Source: Pseudomonadota bacterium (GTDB lineage: Bacteria > Bdellovibrionota > FAC87 > UBA2466). From it: a stretch of 64,000 bases of DNA. Under the pieces are notes generated by a model, which was not told the origin of the DNA, searched no databases, and saw nothing but the letters and a program-made list of their open reading frames with translations. Below, in pieces: positions 10,276-19,707 of this stretch. Each line of letters opens with the position of its first letter. The first letter of the stretch is position 1. The stretch is from assembly GCA_009927165.1 (NCBI GenBank), contig RFNO01000107.1, positions 1-64,000 on the forward strand. The letters run 5' to 3'. Position numbers and translations under genes: made by a program.

Positions 10276-11067
10276 TTAAAGAACTTGATTATTCACGGGA
10301 GGGTTTGGTCGAAGTTTAAGATTACTCGCTGTGGCTTGGATAGTCGTAAGGGCAACTTTGGGGTCGTCCGTGATCGTGAGATAGGTCAGATCTTCTTGGG
10401 AAATAGCGCCCTGAGTAAGCAGGGTATTCTTCATCCAGTCTGTGAGCCCTTTCCAATAATCAGAGCCCATTAAGACCACCGGAAAATGATAGAGTTTGCC
10501 GGTTTGTATCAAAGTCAACGCTTCAAAAAACTCATCGAGTGTTCCAAAGCCTCCTGGCAACACCACGAAGGCAATCGAGTATTTCACCAGAATAACTTTA
10601 CGAACAAAAAAATAGTAAAAAGTAACAACTTTGCTTAGGTACCGGTTGGGTGCTTGCTCGTGGGGCAGAATAATATTGGCTCCGACTGACAGCTGCTTAC
10701 CCTCGAGGCCGCCGCGGCTCGCGGCTTCCATGATACCTGGACCTCCGCCCGTGATGATATTAAATCCCCCTTCGGCGAGAATCTTCGAAGTTTTTCTAGC
10801 AAGTTCATAATAAGGATGCCCCTCCGGAAATCGGGCAGAACCAAAAACGGTGACTGAGGGTCCTATAAAATGAAATGCCCGAAATCCCTTGATGAACTCT
10901 AGTGAAATCCTGAGTACTCTCAGAGCTTCATTGAAACGGGAGTGGGCACCCGCTAGAAAGTTGGCTTCGCCCATAAGATAGGGTTGGTCCCCAATCTTAT
11001 TTGGAATTGGCCGAAGTAATTTCCGTAAAAAGTTTTTAATTCGTTGCCACATTTTTCTTATTTGCAT
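10276..11067 (-). CDS. LOG family (TIGR00730-type) nucleotide-processing protein
   Basis: ITGGGPGIMEAASRGG (PGGxGTxxE also present: VVLPGGFGTLDEFFEALT). Confidence 0.92.
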   Translation of the reverse strand: MQIRKMWQRIKNFLRKLLRPIPNKIGDQPYLMGEANFLAGAHSRFNEALRVLRISLEFIKGFRAFHFIGPSVTVFGSARFPEGHPYYELARKTSKILAEGGFNIITGGGPGIMEAASRGGLEGKQLSVGANIILPHEQAPNRYLSKVVTFYYFFVRKVILVKYSIAFVVLPGGFGTLDEFFEALTLIQTGKLYHFPVVLMGSDYWKGLTDWMKNTLLTQGAISQEDLTYLTITDDPKVALTTIQATASNLKLRPNPPVNNQVL

Positions 11068-13066
11068 TCATTCTATCGAAAAAGGGCGCAATGCTTTCCA
11101 GGGTATTTCGACCAAATGATTCGAATTTTAATGCTGGAGTAATGCGCCAGGGTTGCTCTACGTACCCAGAATTAATTTTTAAATTTTTTCCACGTTCAAT
11201 AATGGCTTGAGCCCATGGCTCTTGTATCGCTTGTAATGGCGCATGCATTTCAAAAAGTTTCACTAAGTTTTCTTGCTCTCGATTTGCCTTGATTTTCTGA
11301 AGCAGCCCCAGCACTTCAACTGCAACATCGTGAAATTTAGCATAATCTTTTACTCTCAGAATTTGATTGCTTGGCTTCATTGGCTGTTTGTTCCTTGATG
11401 CCCACTCGATTGCCCCCTTTTCCAGCAGCTCATGGATAAAAAGCCAGTGACCTCTTTGGTGCGCCTCCGTGAAAGTTCTTTGGCCTGAAGTCCTCCTCAA
11501 AAAATCAACTAAGTAGAGATCGTATTGTGCGTGTAACAGTTTCTTTGCTTCGTCGGCATCTTTGTACAGTCCAACTTCAACCAAAATCGGATCGCCCGCA
11601 AAAACCAGAGCAGTGAGATCGGCGCGCTGCTCTTCTAAAGCACTGGCAAGACTTCCCAGTGCAGAAATGGGGTCCTCATTTTTTTCAAATTTACTCTCGT
11701 CATAAGTGCCAGAACCGTGACCAATGATTTCGTGAAGCAGAACAAGCACTCTGTATACTTTTTCCCTGGCAAGGAGTAACTCCTCTGTTTTTTCGGAGGG
11801 GCCATATTCCCTCAAGACTTCTTTCCATAGACCTACGATGTCAGGGGCTGACGATTCTCCTGGGAGCGGAAGCCGGATTACGTTTTTAGCTCCAACATCT
11901 CTTCGTATATCATCAAAATTCGGAAGGTTGTAGCCTCCGGTGCGGTAGGAGGAAATTTCCTGAAAGTAGTAAACCATAATAGCCGGAGGTGCATAGTCTT
12001 TCGGAAATGTCTTTTTGAAGGCTCCATAAGGCATTCGGTTTTCGAAATACTGAGCGTGGCTAGCTAGAGACTGGGCTGTCTTGCTGACTTCGGGATCTAC
12101 AACTTGAACATAGGTCTCCCAGGAACCAATTTTCGCCAGCCAATCTTCGTAGACCTCAACCCACCCCATCATAAAATCTACCGGCGAATTAGCACGGTCT
12201 TTGACCCAAGAAATATTGGCATTCCTGAAATCATCAATCTCACCCTTTTCAAAATACTTGATCATGAATTCGATCTGCTTTTGTTGCTCGTCGGAAGCCG
12301 AAAAGGCTTTTGCTTCCTTAAGTTGGTTCACGATTTCAACAAGTCTTTCTCCGACAAATCCTGGGAGGGCCACCGTTTGCCTTTCTGCAGATAAAGCTTG
12401 TCCCTTCTTAATAATCCTCGTGTTTAAAGAGGGAACGAACCTTTTCCCAAGTTGTGAATTCACTTCATCTGCAGTAACTCCTTTTTGATACAAATTTCCA
12501 CCGCAGTCTTCTAACCCGAGGCCTTTGGGATCTTCCGGTTGCCTTTGAACTTCATAATTTTTATCAATTAATAACTTTACGATTTCAGTCTTGATTTCAG
12601 CTGGAAGGCTTTTTGTATGTTTTGAAAGGAGCGTCTTCAATTTTGTGCTGGGAACCTTGCTTAAAACATATTTGCGATTCGAACTTGAGTAGGGCCCAGA
12701 TTGATCGAGAAATTTAGCGGCATACCCGATAAATTCCGTGAATCCGGCTCGGCCCAAAAGAGTTTTGGTGGATTTGATTTCATCAGCTGAAAGGGAGTTC
12801 TCTAAAAAGTTTTTTATAGTCAAGCCATGGCGATGATTCTGGTAAAACAAGAGGTCTCTACCTACTCGAGCAGCTTCTAAAAGATGAAAAGCAAAACGCT
12901 TTTCCTTGTCACCTAAGCGATTCCAAACTTGTTCTCGTCTTGCCGCGTTTTCAATTCGGATAAATCTGGGAACTGGTAGCGGGGCTGAGGATTGACTCTC
13001 TGTTGCGGAAAAAACGGACATGGCGAAAGAAAGTATTCCACAAAAAAGGCAAAGCAACAAACGCAT
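11036..13066 (-). CDS. M49-type metallopeptidase (dipeptidyl peptidase III-like), secreted
   Basis: HEIIGHGSG (HExxGH) plus EEQRADL downstream; N-terminal signal peptide. Confidence 0.88.
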   Translation of the reverse strand: MRLLLCLFCGILSFAMSVFSATESQSSAPLPVPRFIRIENAARREQVWNRLGDKEKRFAFHLLEAARVGRDLLFYQNHRHGLTIKNFLENSLSADEIKSTKTLLGRAGFTEFIGYAAKFLDQSGPYSSSNRKYVLSKVPSTKLKTLLSKHTKSLPAEIKTEIVKLLIDKNYEVQRQPEDPKGLGLEDCGGNLYQKGVTADEVNSQLGKRFVPSLNTRIIKKGQALSAERQTVALPGFVGERLVEIVNQLKEAKAFSASDEQQKQIEFMIKYFEKGEIDDFRNANISWVKDRANSPVDFMMGWVEVYEDWLAKIGSWETYVQVVDPEVSKTAQSLASHAQYFENRMPYGAFKKTFPKDYAPPAIMVYYFQEISSYRTGGYNLPNFDDIRRDVGAKNVIRLPLPGESSAPDIVGLWKEVLREYGPSEKTEELLLAREKVYRVLVLLHEIIGHGSGTYDESKFEKNEDPISALGSLASALEEQRADLTALVFAGDPILVEVGLYKDADEAKKLLHAQYDLYLVDFLRRTSGQRTFTEAHQRGHWLFIHELLEKGAIEWASRNKQPMKPSNQILRVKDYAKFHDVAVEVLGLLQKIKANREQENLVKLFEMHAPLQAIQEPWAQAIIERGKNLKINSGYVEQPWRITPALKFESFGRNTLESIAPFFDRMNANKKNVATN

Positions 13067-13173
13067 AACCCAGTCCTCCCACATTTCAAAAGAAAAGAGA
13101 TATTAAAGCTCGCAGCAGGGTTTGGGGTCAATCTGCTTTGCGAGTTTTTCTGGGAAACAGTAAACTAAGCATT

Positions 13174-13800
13174 ATGGATAAGATTATTTGTTTGGGAAAA
13201 AACTATGCTGAGCATGCAAAAGAAATGGGTGAGGCAGTCCCAGAGAAACCGGTCATTTTTATAAAGCCTCCCAGCGTTCTAAAAAGCATCGAGCAAAACA
13301 CCCGAGTTGTTGAGGCGTTATTACCGAAAGACCAGGGTGAAGTTCATCATGAGTGTGAACTGGTTATTCGGCTAAAAAGAGGCGGCGAGAAGCTTACTGT
13401 GAAAGAGGCTATGGATTGCGTCGACGCCGTAACTATTGGCCTAGACATGACACTTCGTGACGTTCAGTTTCGTCTTAAGAAGCAAGGACAGCCCTGGACT
13501 GTGAGTAAGGTGTTTCGAGATTCGGCAATTGTTGGACCCTGGCTTACGCCCAAAGAACTTCCCCATTGGGCAAGCGAAAGATTTCAATTAGCCATAGATG
13601 GAAAAATCCGACAGGACGGGTCAGCTGAACTCATGCTTTTAAAAGTTCCGGAAGCTATTCAGTACATCAGTGAAAAGTTCCCATTGTGCCCAGGAGATTT
13701 AGTTTTCACCGGTACACCTCCTGGTGTGGGACCTGTGCACATGGGTACTCGAGCGGTGATCACCTGGGGTCCTATGAATTATGAGGTAATTTGGAGATGA
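13174..13800 (+). CDS. Fumarylacetoacetate hydrolase family protein
   Basis: IICLGKNYAEHAKEMGE, HHECELVI, DMTLRDVQ, GDLVFTGTPPGVGPV. Confidence 0.93.
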   Translation: MDKIICLGKNYAEHAKEMGEAVPEKPVIFIKPPSVLKSIEQNTRVVEALLPKDQGEVHHECELVIRLKRGGEKLTVKEAMDCVDAVTIGLDMTLRDVQFRLKKQGQPWTVSKVFRDSAIVGPWLTPKELPHWASERFQLAIDGKIRQDGSAELMLLKVPEAIQYISEKFPLCPGDLVFTGTPPGVGPVHMGTRAVITWGPMNYEVIWR

Positions 13801-15188
13801 CCGAAGAACTTTTGAAAAAACTCAGAGCTGCTGTTCCCTCGGCTATCATTCTCACCTCTGACGATGATTGCACGAATTACGGAATGGACTGGACCCGGAC
13901 CCCCGGGAAAGCTGGAGTAGTGGTTCTCCCGTCTTCAACACAGGATGTGTCAGTGGTTCTGCGTTTTTGTAACGAGAATAAGATTGCGGTTATTCCATCG
14001 GGAGGCCGGACAGGTCTTGCCGGTGGAGTGACAGCGACTCGCGGTGAATTAGCAATAAACATGAGCCGCATGAATAGGCTAGATCCAGTGGACTTGTTAG
14101 GTAGAACAGTGAGGGTGCAAGCGGGAGTCACCACACAATCACTTCACGAACATTGCGAAAGAGCTGGTCTGACATGGCCGATTGATCTTGCCTCAAAAGG
14201 CACCAGTCAAATTGGCGGAAATTTAGCTACAAACGCTGGGGGGGTTCGAGTCATTCGATATGGAATGGCAAGAAGATGGGTCAGTGCTATTCAAGCAGTG
14301 CTTATTTCAGGAGAGGTGATTGAACTGAATCAGGGACTTGAAAAAAATAATACAGGGTATGATCTGCTTCAGCTTTTGATTGGGAGCGAAGGTACGCTTG
14401 CCATCATTACTGAAGCGACGTTAAAACTGACTGTTCCCCCAATTCACTCCCACGTGTTTTTCTTTTCTTTGTCCCACTATAAAGCCCTTGAAAATCTCTA
14501 TGAAAAAGTCAGGCGCGGACCGTTCACACTCACAAGCTTTGAATTTTTTTCTGACAAATGTTTACAAAAAGTTGAGGCAAAGCTTCAGAAAAAATCTCGT
14601 TTGGAAAAGCCTTCAAGATTTTATGCATTAATCGATGTTGAAACAACAAGTGAAAATGCGCAATCGAAAGTGGATGGTTGGTTGGAAGATCTTATGGCCG
14701 ATGAAATTGTGGTGGATGGTTTAATCGCTGATGCTTCTGAGAGCCAGAAAGAAGTATGGGCTCTTAGGGAGAGCATTACCGAGAGTTTGCAAATGAGTGG
14801 AGCTGTACGAAAGTATGATCTGTGCGTGCCTGTAAAAAAAGCAGCTGATTTTCTTGATGAAGCACAGGCTCTTTTTGAGAAACTGAATTTACCAATCGAA
14901 TTATATGTTTTTGGACACTTTGGAGATGGAAGTCCCCATTTGAATTTTCTTAATGCACAGAACCTGCCGATTGAAGACTTTCATAGAGAAGTAAATCGTT
15001 ATGAATCCGAGCTCTACCCCCTTTTGAAAGCCTACTCAGGAAGTGTCTCAGCGGAGCATGGAGTGGGAATTCTTAAGAAAAATTGGGTTCTCTTCAGCAG
15101 AACACCGCAAGAGCTGCGTCTTTATAAGGCAGTCAAACAGGTATTTGACCCCAATGGCATTCTCAATCCCGGTAAGATCATCGATTAA
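13791..15188 (+). CDS. FAD-binding oxidase/dehydrogenase (GlcD / D-lactate dehydrogenase type)
   Basis: IPSGGRTGLAGG, IGGNLATNAGGVRVIRYG, GHFGDGSPHLNF, SAEHGVGILKK, FDPNGILNPGKI. Confidence 0.93.
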   Translation: MEMTEELLKKLRAAVPSAIILTSDDDCTNYGMDWTRTPGKAGVVVLPSSTQDVSVVLRFCNENKIAVIPSGGRTGLAGGVTATRGELAINMSRMNRLDPVDLLGRTVRVQAGVTTQSLHEHCERAGLTWPIDLASKGTSQIGGNLATNAGGVRVIRYGMARRWVSAIQAVLISGEVIELNQGLEKNNTGYDLLQLLIGSEGTLAIITEATLKLTVPPIHSHVFFFSLSHYKALENLYEKVRRGPFTLTSFEFFSDKCLQKVEAKLQKKSRLEKPSRFYALIDVETTSENAQSKVDGWLEDLMADEIVVDGLIADASESQKEVWALRESITESLQMSGAVRKYDLCVPVKKAADFLDEAQALFEKLNLPIELYVFGHFGDGSPHLNFLNAQNLPIEDFHREVNRYESELYPLLKAYSGSVSAEHGVGILKKNWVLFSRTPQELRLYKAVKQVFDPNGILNPGKIID

Positions 15189-16633
15189 CTATCTTTTTTC
15201 TTTTTAAGATAGTCTGAAGCCAATCGAATCCGTCTTCTGGACATTTCTTTTCCAAGAACCTGAATCGTTTCGAATAGCGGGGGAGAAACCATAGACCCTG
15301 AGACAACAATTCTGAGGGTCATGTAAAGATCCTTAGTCTTGATCCCCTTTTCTGCAACGTAAGCTTCACATGCACCTTTTATTTTCTCGGTTGTCCATTG
15401 GTCTAAGCCTTCAAACTTTTCCAGAAGCTCCACTAACCAATCGGCAGCATCTTTGCTAACAACCCCCTTTGGAGGAATGGGGGAGTTTTCGTAATTAAGA
15501 TCACCACTGAAAAAGAAATAAGTGTTGTCGATAAACTCTTCGAAAGCATTTACACGTTCTTTTACCAAGGGAATCATCTGAATGAGATAATCCTCATTAA
15601 AAACATCGTTTCTAAGCATTTGCGCCCATTCGCGATCGGTTTTCTTTTTTAAATATTGGCCATTCATCCAAAGTAGTTTTTGAATATCGAAAACAGGCCC
15701 GCCCAAGGAAAACCTATCCCAGCTAAACTTCTCAATCATTTCATCAGTCGAGAATATCTCTTGATCATTTCCAGGATTCCATCCCATCAGCGCTAGAAAG
15801 TTTCTTAAAACCTCTGGAAGGATCCCTTTCCGCTTATAGTAAAGAATACTGGTGGGGTGCTTTCGCTTGGAAATTTTAGATTTGTCTGGATTTCTCAATA
15901 AGTTTAAGTGTGTAAAATGGGGAGCTTCCCAACCAAAGGCTTGATATAACAAAACGTGTTTAGGAGTAGAGGAAACCCACTCTTCGCCACGGATGACGTG
16001 AGAAATTTTCATGAAATGGTCATCAACCACACTAGCCAAGTGATAAGTGGGAAACTTATCGGCCTTTAGAATCACCAAATCGTCGAGTTTCGAATTTTCA
16101 AATTCTACTTTTCCTCGAATACCATCTTCAAACGAAGTGGTTCCAGTTGTTGGGACTTTGAACCGGACTACGTGCTTCTCACCTTTTTCTGCTCTCTCTT
16201 GTGCTTCAGCCAACGAAATGTTGCGACAATGTCGGTCGTATCCCGGAGGGAGTTTACTCTCTGTTTGTTTTTTCCTAAGCTCTGCTAATCGATCTACGGT
16301 GCAGAAACAATAGTACGCATGTCCTTTTTTGACTAATTCCTCTGTCCACTGTTGATAAAGAGGTAATCGGGCACTTTGTTTATATGGCCCGTATTCTCCA
16401 CCTTTGTCTGGGCCTTCATCCCATTGAATTCCAAACCAGCGAATCGCATCTAAAATCATGGCCTCGCTTTCGGCTCGGTAACGGGTTTGATCCGTGTCTT
16501 CAATACGAATGATAAACTTGCCAGCGTGTTTTTTGGCAAAAACGTAATTAAAAAGGGCAATATAGGCAGTCCCGATATGGGGATCTCCGGTGGGAGAAGG
16601 GGCAATTCGCACTCTTACGTCTTTTTGCGTCAT
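15185..16633 (-). CDS. gltX: Glutamyl-tRNA synthetase
   Basis: RIAPSPTGDPHIGTAYIALFN (HIGH motif), KISKRKHPTS (KMSKS-like). Confidence 0.97.
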   Translation of the reverse strand: MTQKDVRVRIAPSPTGDPHIGTAYIALFNYVFAKKHAGKFIIRIEDTDQTRYRAESEAMILDAIRWFGIQWDEGPDKGGEYGPYKQSARLPLYQQWTEELVKKGHAYYCFCTVDRLAELRKKQTESKLPPGYDRHCRNISLAEAQERAEKGEKHVVRFKVPTTGTTSFEDGIRGKVEFENSKLDDLVILKADKFPTYHLASVVDDHFMKISHVIRGEEWVSSTPKHVLLYQAFGWEAPHFTHLNLLRNPDKSKISKRKHPTSILYYKRKGILPEVLRNFLALMGWNPGNDQEIFSTDEMIEKFSWDRFSLGGPVFDIQKLLWMNGQYLKKKTDREWAQMLRNDVFNEDYLIQMIPLVKERVNAFEEFIDNTYFFFSGDLNYENSPIPPKGVVSKDAADWLVELLEKFEGLDQWTTEKIKGACEAYVAEKGIKTKDLYMTLRIVVSGSMVSPPLFETIQVLGKEMSRRRIRLASDYLKKKKDS

Positions 16634-16806
16634 GGGTTTTCCTCAAGCTTTTTAGCTACCTTACAAGGTTTCTTGCTTTTAGTTAAGGCCCAGGAAACAG
16701 GGGGTTGTTACGCGACGCATTACCCCGTGTTTTTGTTGGTGTAAACGCCACTGTTTCTCTGCTATCAACACGGGTTACAATTTAAGACTTTAAGGATAAA
16801 AACGTT

Positions 16807-18834
16807 ATGCCTCTTACTCGGCTTCCTGAATCTCCGTTAAAACGTTTGTGGCATGCCATTATTGGAACCGCAAAAGATCCCCATGATCCCAATCTCACCC
16901 ATCAACTTTCCTTAGTGGCATTTCTGGCCTGGGTGGGACTTGGTGTAGATGGACTTTCATCTTCTGCGTATGGTCCTGAAGAAGCTTATCGTGCTTTGGG
17001 GAGTCATACTTATTTGGCAGTGATGCTGATGATTGCCACTAGCTTCACAGTGCTCGTGATCTCAGTTGCCTATAGCAAACTCATTGAGCAGTTTCCACAT
17101 GGTGGGGGGGGCTACCTGGTAGCTACTCAAATTTTAGGGAAATCTCCCGGAGTGATCTCGGGCTGTGCTCTTCTGGTTGATTATGTCCTCACAATTACGG
17201 TATCGATTGCGAGCGGTGGCGATGCAATTTTCAGTTTATTACCGTTAGATCTCCAGCCGTACAAATTGCCGTTCGAAGCTTTTGCCATTTTATTTTTGGT
17301 CTTCATGAATATGAGAGGACTAAAAGAATCGGTAAAAGTTATTGTTCCTTTCTTCCTGTTGTTCATTGTGACTCACGCCATTGTCATTTTTGGAGGAATT
17401 GGAATTCACTTGAGTGATTTTCCGGCCCTTTATGAAAGAACAAAAGCTGGCTATGAAAGTGGAATTTCCACTATGGGAAAATGGGGACTGTTTTTGTTGT
17501 TTTTAAGAGCCTATTCGTTTGGGGGTGGAACTTACACCGGTATTGAAGCGGTTTCCAATGGGGTAGGAACTCTGCGTGAACCCCGTGTTGCGACGGGAAA
17601 AAGAACGATGGCTTATTTGGCCCTTTCGCTCTCAATTACTGCAGGTGGCTTACTCCTTTGTTACATGTTGTACCAAGTGGTTCCAGTCGAGGGAAGAACC
17701 CTGAATGCTCTTCTAGTAGACCAGTTTGCGGGGCATTGGGAATTTGCAGGCATTCCTATTGGTAAGGGATTTGTTTGGGCAACCGTTTTCTCGGAATGTG
17801 TGCTTTTATTTGTGGCCGCTCAAACTGGTTTTATCGATGGTCCTCGAGTTATGGCAAACATGGCAGTGGATTCGTGGCTCCCCCGACGGTTTGCAGCTCT
17901 TTCGGATCGTCTTACTATGCACAATGGAATTTTTATTATGGGATTGGCCGCTTTGGCCACTCTTCTCTACACGCAAGGGCACATCACTTTATTGGTGGTG
18001 ATGTACAGCATTAATGTGTTCATTACTTTCTCCATGACAGAAGCTGCTATGGTCAAATTCTGGATTTCTGAGCGAAAAGACCGACCTAACTGGAAAAGTA
18101 ATCTAGCGTTACATAGTGTTGGATTTCTCCTTTGCTTCTCTATTCTGTGGGTGATGATTTTGGAGAAGTTTTTAGAAGGTGCTTGGGCAACAGTTGTTAT
18201 TACATCTGTTTTTGTTTTTTTAGCCTTTGTAATCAAACGACACTACTTGAAAATTGGTCAGAGAATTAAGCATATCGAAGGAAAAATTCGCGAAGTAACC
18301 CGACATCCGAAAGAGGGAGCCACGCCGTACGTTCCTGAGTTTGATCCGACTGAACCGGTGGCAGCTATTTTAGTAGGGGGCTATAGCAAGTTAGGCCGTA
18401 GGAGCCTTCTTGCAGTGCTTAGAGCTTTTCCTAAAACATTTAAGAATGTTGTTTTTCTGTCTGTGGGAGTTGTAAATTCCGAATTCTTTCATAAAGGTGA
18501 TGTCAGTGCTCTCGAGCACCGGACAGAAGAAACATTGAAAGGGTACGAAGGTATCGCAAATCGGTTGGGGTTGGCGGCTCGTCATGCTTTTCGAATTGGA
18601 ACTGATGTCGTTCAGGAAGCATCCCAACTTTGCCTAGATGTTTCCAAAGATTATCCCCAAGCCATTTTCTTTGCGGGAGAGTTGGTTTTTGAAAACCCGC
18701 ATTGGTTTGACCGATTATTACATAACGAAACTGCTTATGCGATTCAGAGACAAATTCGGCATGCAGGTCTTGCTATGGTCATCCTGCCACTCGTTTTACA
18801 TGAAGAGGAACCCCAGCCTTCCGAATTACCTTGA
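16807..18834 (+). CDS. APC-superfamily permease, KimA-like, with large cytosolic C-terminal domain
   Basis: GVDGLSSSAYGPEE, FPHGGGGYLVATQILGKSPGVISGCALLVDYVLTITVSIASGGDAI resemble KimA/YdaO-type K+ importers. Confidence 0.85.
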   Translation: MPLTRLPESPLKRLWHAIIGTAKDPHDPNLTHQLSLVAFLAWVGLGVDGLSSSAYGPEEAYRALGSHTYLAVMLMIATSFTVLVISVAYSKLIEQFPHGGGGYLVATQILGKSPGVISGCALLVDYVLTITVSIASGGDAIFSLLPLDLQPYKLPFEAFAILFLVFMNMRGLKESVKVIVPFFLLFIVTHAIVIFGGIGIHLSDFPALYERTKAGYESGISTMGKWGLFLLFLRAYSFGGGTYTGIEAVSNGVGTLREPRVATGKRTMAYLALSLSITAGGLLLCYMLYQVVPVEGRTLNALLVDQFAGHWEFAGIPIGKGFVWATVFSECVLLFVAAQTGFIDGPRVMANMAVDSWLPRRFAALSDRLTMHNGIFIMGLAALATLLYTQGHITLLVVMYSINVFITFSMTEAAMVKFWISERKDRPNWKSNLALHSVGFLLCFSILWVMILEKFLEGAWATVVITSVFVFLAFVIKRHYLKIGQRIKHIEGKIREVTRHPKEGATPYVPEFDPTEPVAAILVGGYSKLGRRSLLAVLRAFPKTFKNVVFLSVGVVNSEFFHKGDVSALEHRTEETLKGYEGIANRLGLAARHAFRIGTDVVQEASQLCLDVSKDYPQAIFFAGELVFENPHWFDRLLHNETAYAIQRQIRHAGLAMVILPLVLHEEEPQPSELP

Positions 18835-18942
18835 GGAAGGGGTGGGAACGGCGGCCGTTTTACCGCCATTCCCGGGGGGAGACATCATGCAAAACAGCTT
18901 TCAAATAAAGAGACGTCTCTCACCGAGAATTTGTGACGAAGT

Positions 18943-19707
18943 TTAAAATAACTTAAGCTGGGTTAGTGCATCCATCGATAAGGCCTGAGCTCGTTCGGAA
19001 GTGACAGGCTCTTTACTTCCAGAACCTTTTGTCATGAGCGTCACAAAAGTCCAACTTTCCTTTTGATTCCTGAGCTGTCCAACAAACCAGGCCGTTTCTG
19101 CGTCTTCACCCTTTTGTCCCCAAACCTCAATGCCAGCTCTATACTTGCCAATATAGAAAAGCTTTTTGGTTAACGCCCAGCTTGTGGATTTTACTTGCAC
19201 CGCTTCCTGGAAAAAAGTTTCTGCAAAAGCCAATTGCTTTACTGGAGACATTTTTAACTCTCTTGGATCTGTGCTTTCATTTCCATATCTAAACATAGAA
19301 AGATACTTTTTGAGTGGCTCTTTCCCAATTTGACGGGTTAGTCTTTCGGTTACCCAATCCACGCGATTCTGAATCCAATCAACGGCGAATTGATCTTTAT
19401 TCCAAGTGGGATTCTCATAGTGAGTTCCATCCCATTTAAAAAGGGTCTTCTCATCTTGGAGAAGTCCTAAATCATTTGCGATCAGGGTCAGTGGCAAATA
19501 AAAAGTCTGATTGGGAGATACTTCTTTTGAGCAAACTCTCCCCCCCCATTTTAAGTCGGTGTTTTTTGAAAGTGAGTTCTTAAGAAGGAAACAGGCCCTT
19601 TCCCCCTCGAATACTTCAGCTATCTTATTTGTGGAATGAGCTGGTAGCGATAAAGCCGTTAGGCTTAACAAAGACGACAGGAAACAAAGGCTTGTAAAAA
19701 AGTTCAT
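18943..19707 (-). CDS. Secreted class D beta-lactamase-fold protein with degenerate active site
   Basis: Co-linear with OXA enzymes: FKWDG, KKYLSMFRYGN, WFVGQ retained. STFK replaced by QTFY, SxV by NRV, KTG by KYR/RAG. Confidence 0.75.
   Translation of the reverse strand: MNFFTSLCFLSSLLSLTALSLPAHSTNKIAEVFEGERACFLLKNSLSKNTDLKWGGRVCSKEVSPNQTFYLPLTLIANDLGLLQDEKTLFKWDGTHYENPTWNKDQFAVDWIQNRVDWVTERLTRQIGKEPLKKYLSMFRYGNESTDPRELKMSPVKQLAFAETFFQEAVQVKSTSWALTKKLFYIGKYRAGIEVWGQKGEDAETAWFVGQLRNQKESWTFVTLMTKGSGSKEPVTSERAQALSMDALTQLKLF

Noticed and set aside
11036-13066. M49 peptidase as a novel HExxGH protease family
   Set aside because: HEIIGHGSG plus EEQRAD fits known DPP III-like bacterial members; nothing clearly new from sequence alone.
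18844-18873. GGGAACGGCGG...CCGCCATTCCC hairpin after the KimA-like permease
   Set aside because: It has one mismatch and is followed by G-rich rather than T-rich sequence on the plus strand. It may aid termination but I cannot support a terminator call.
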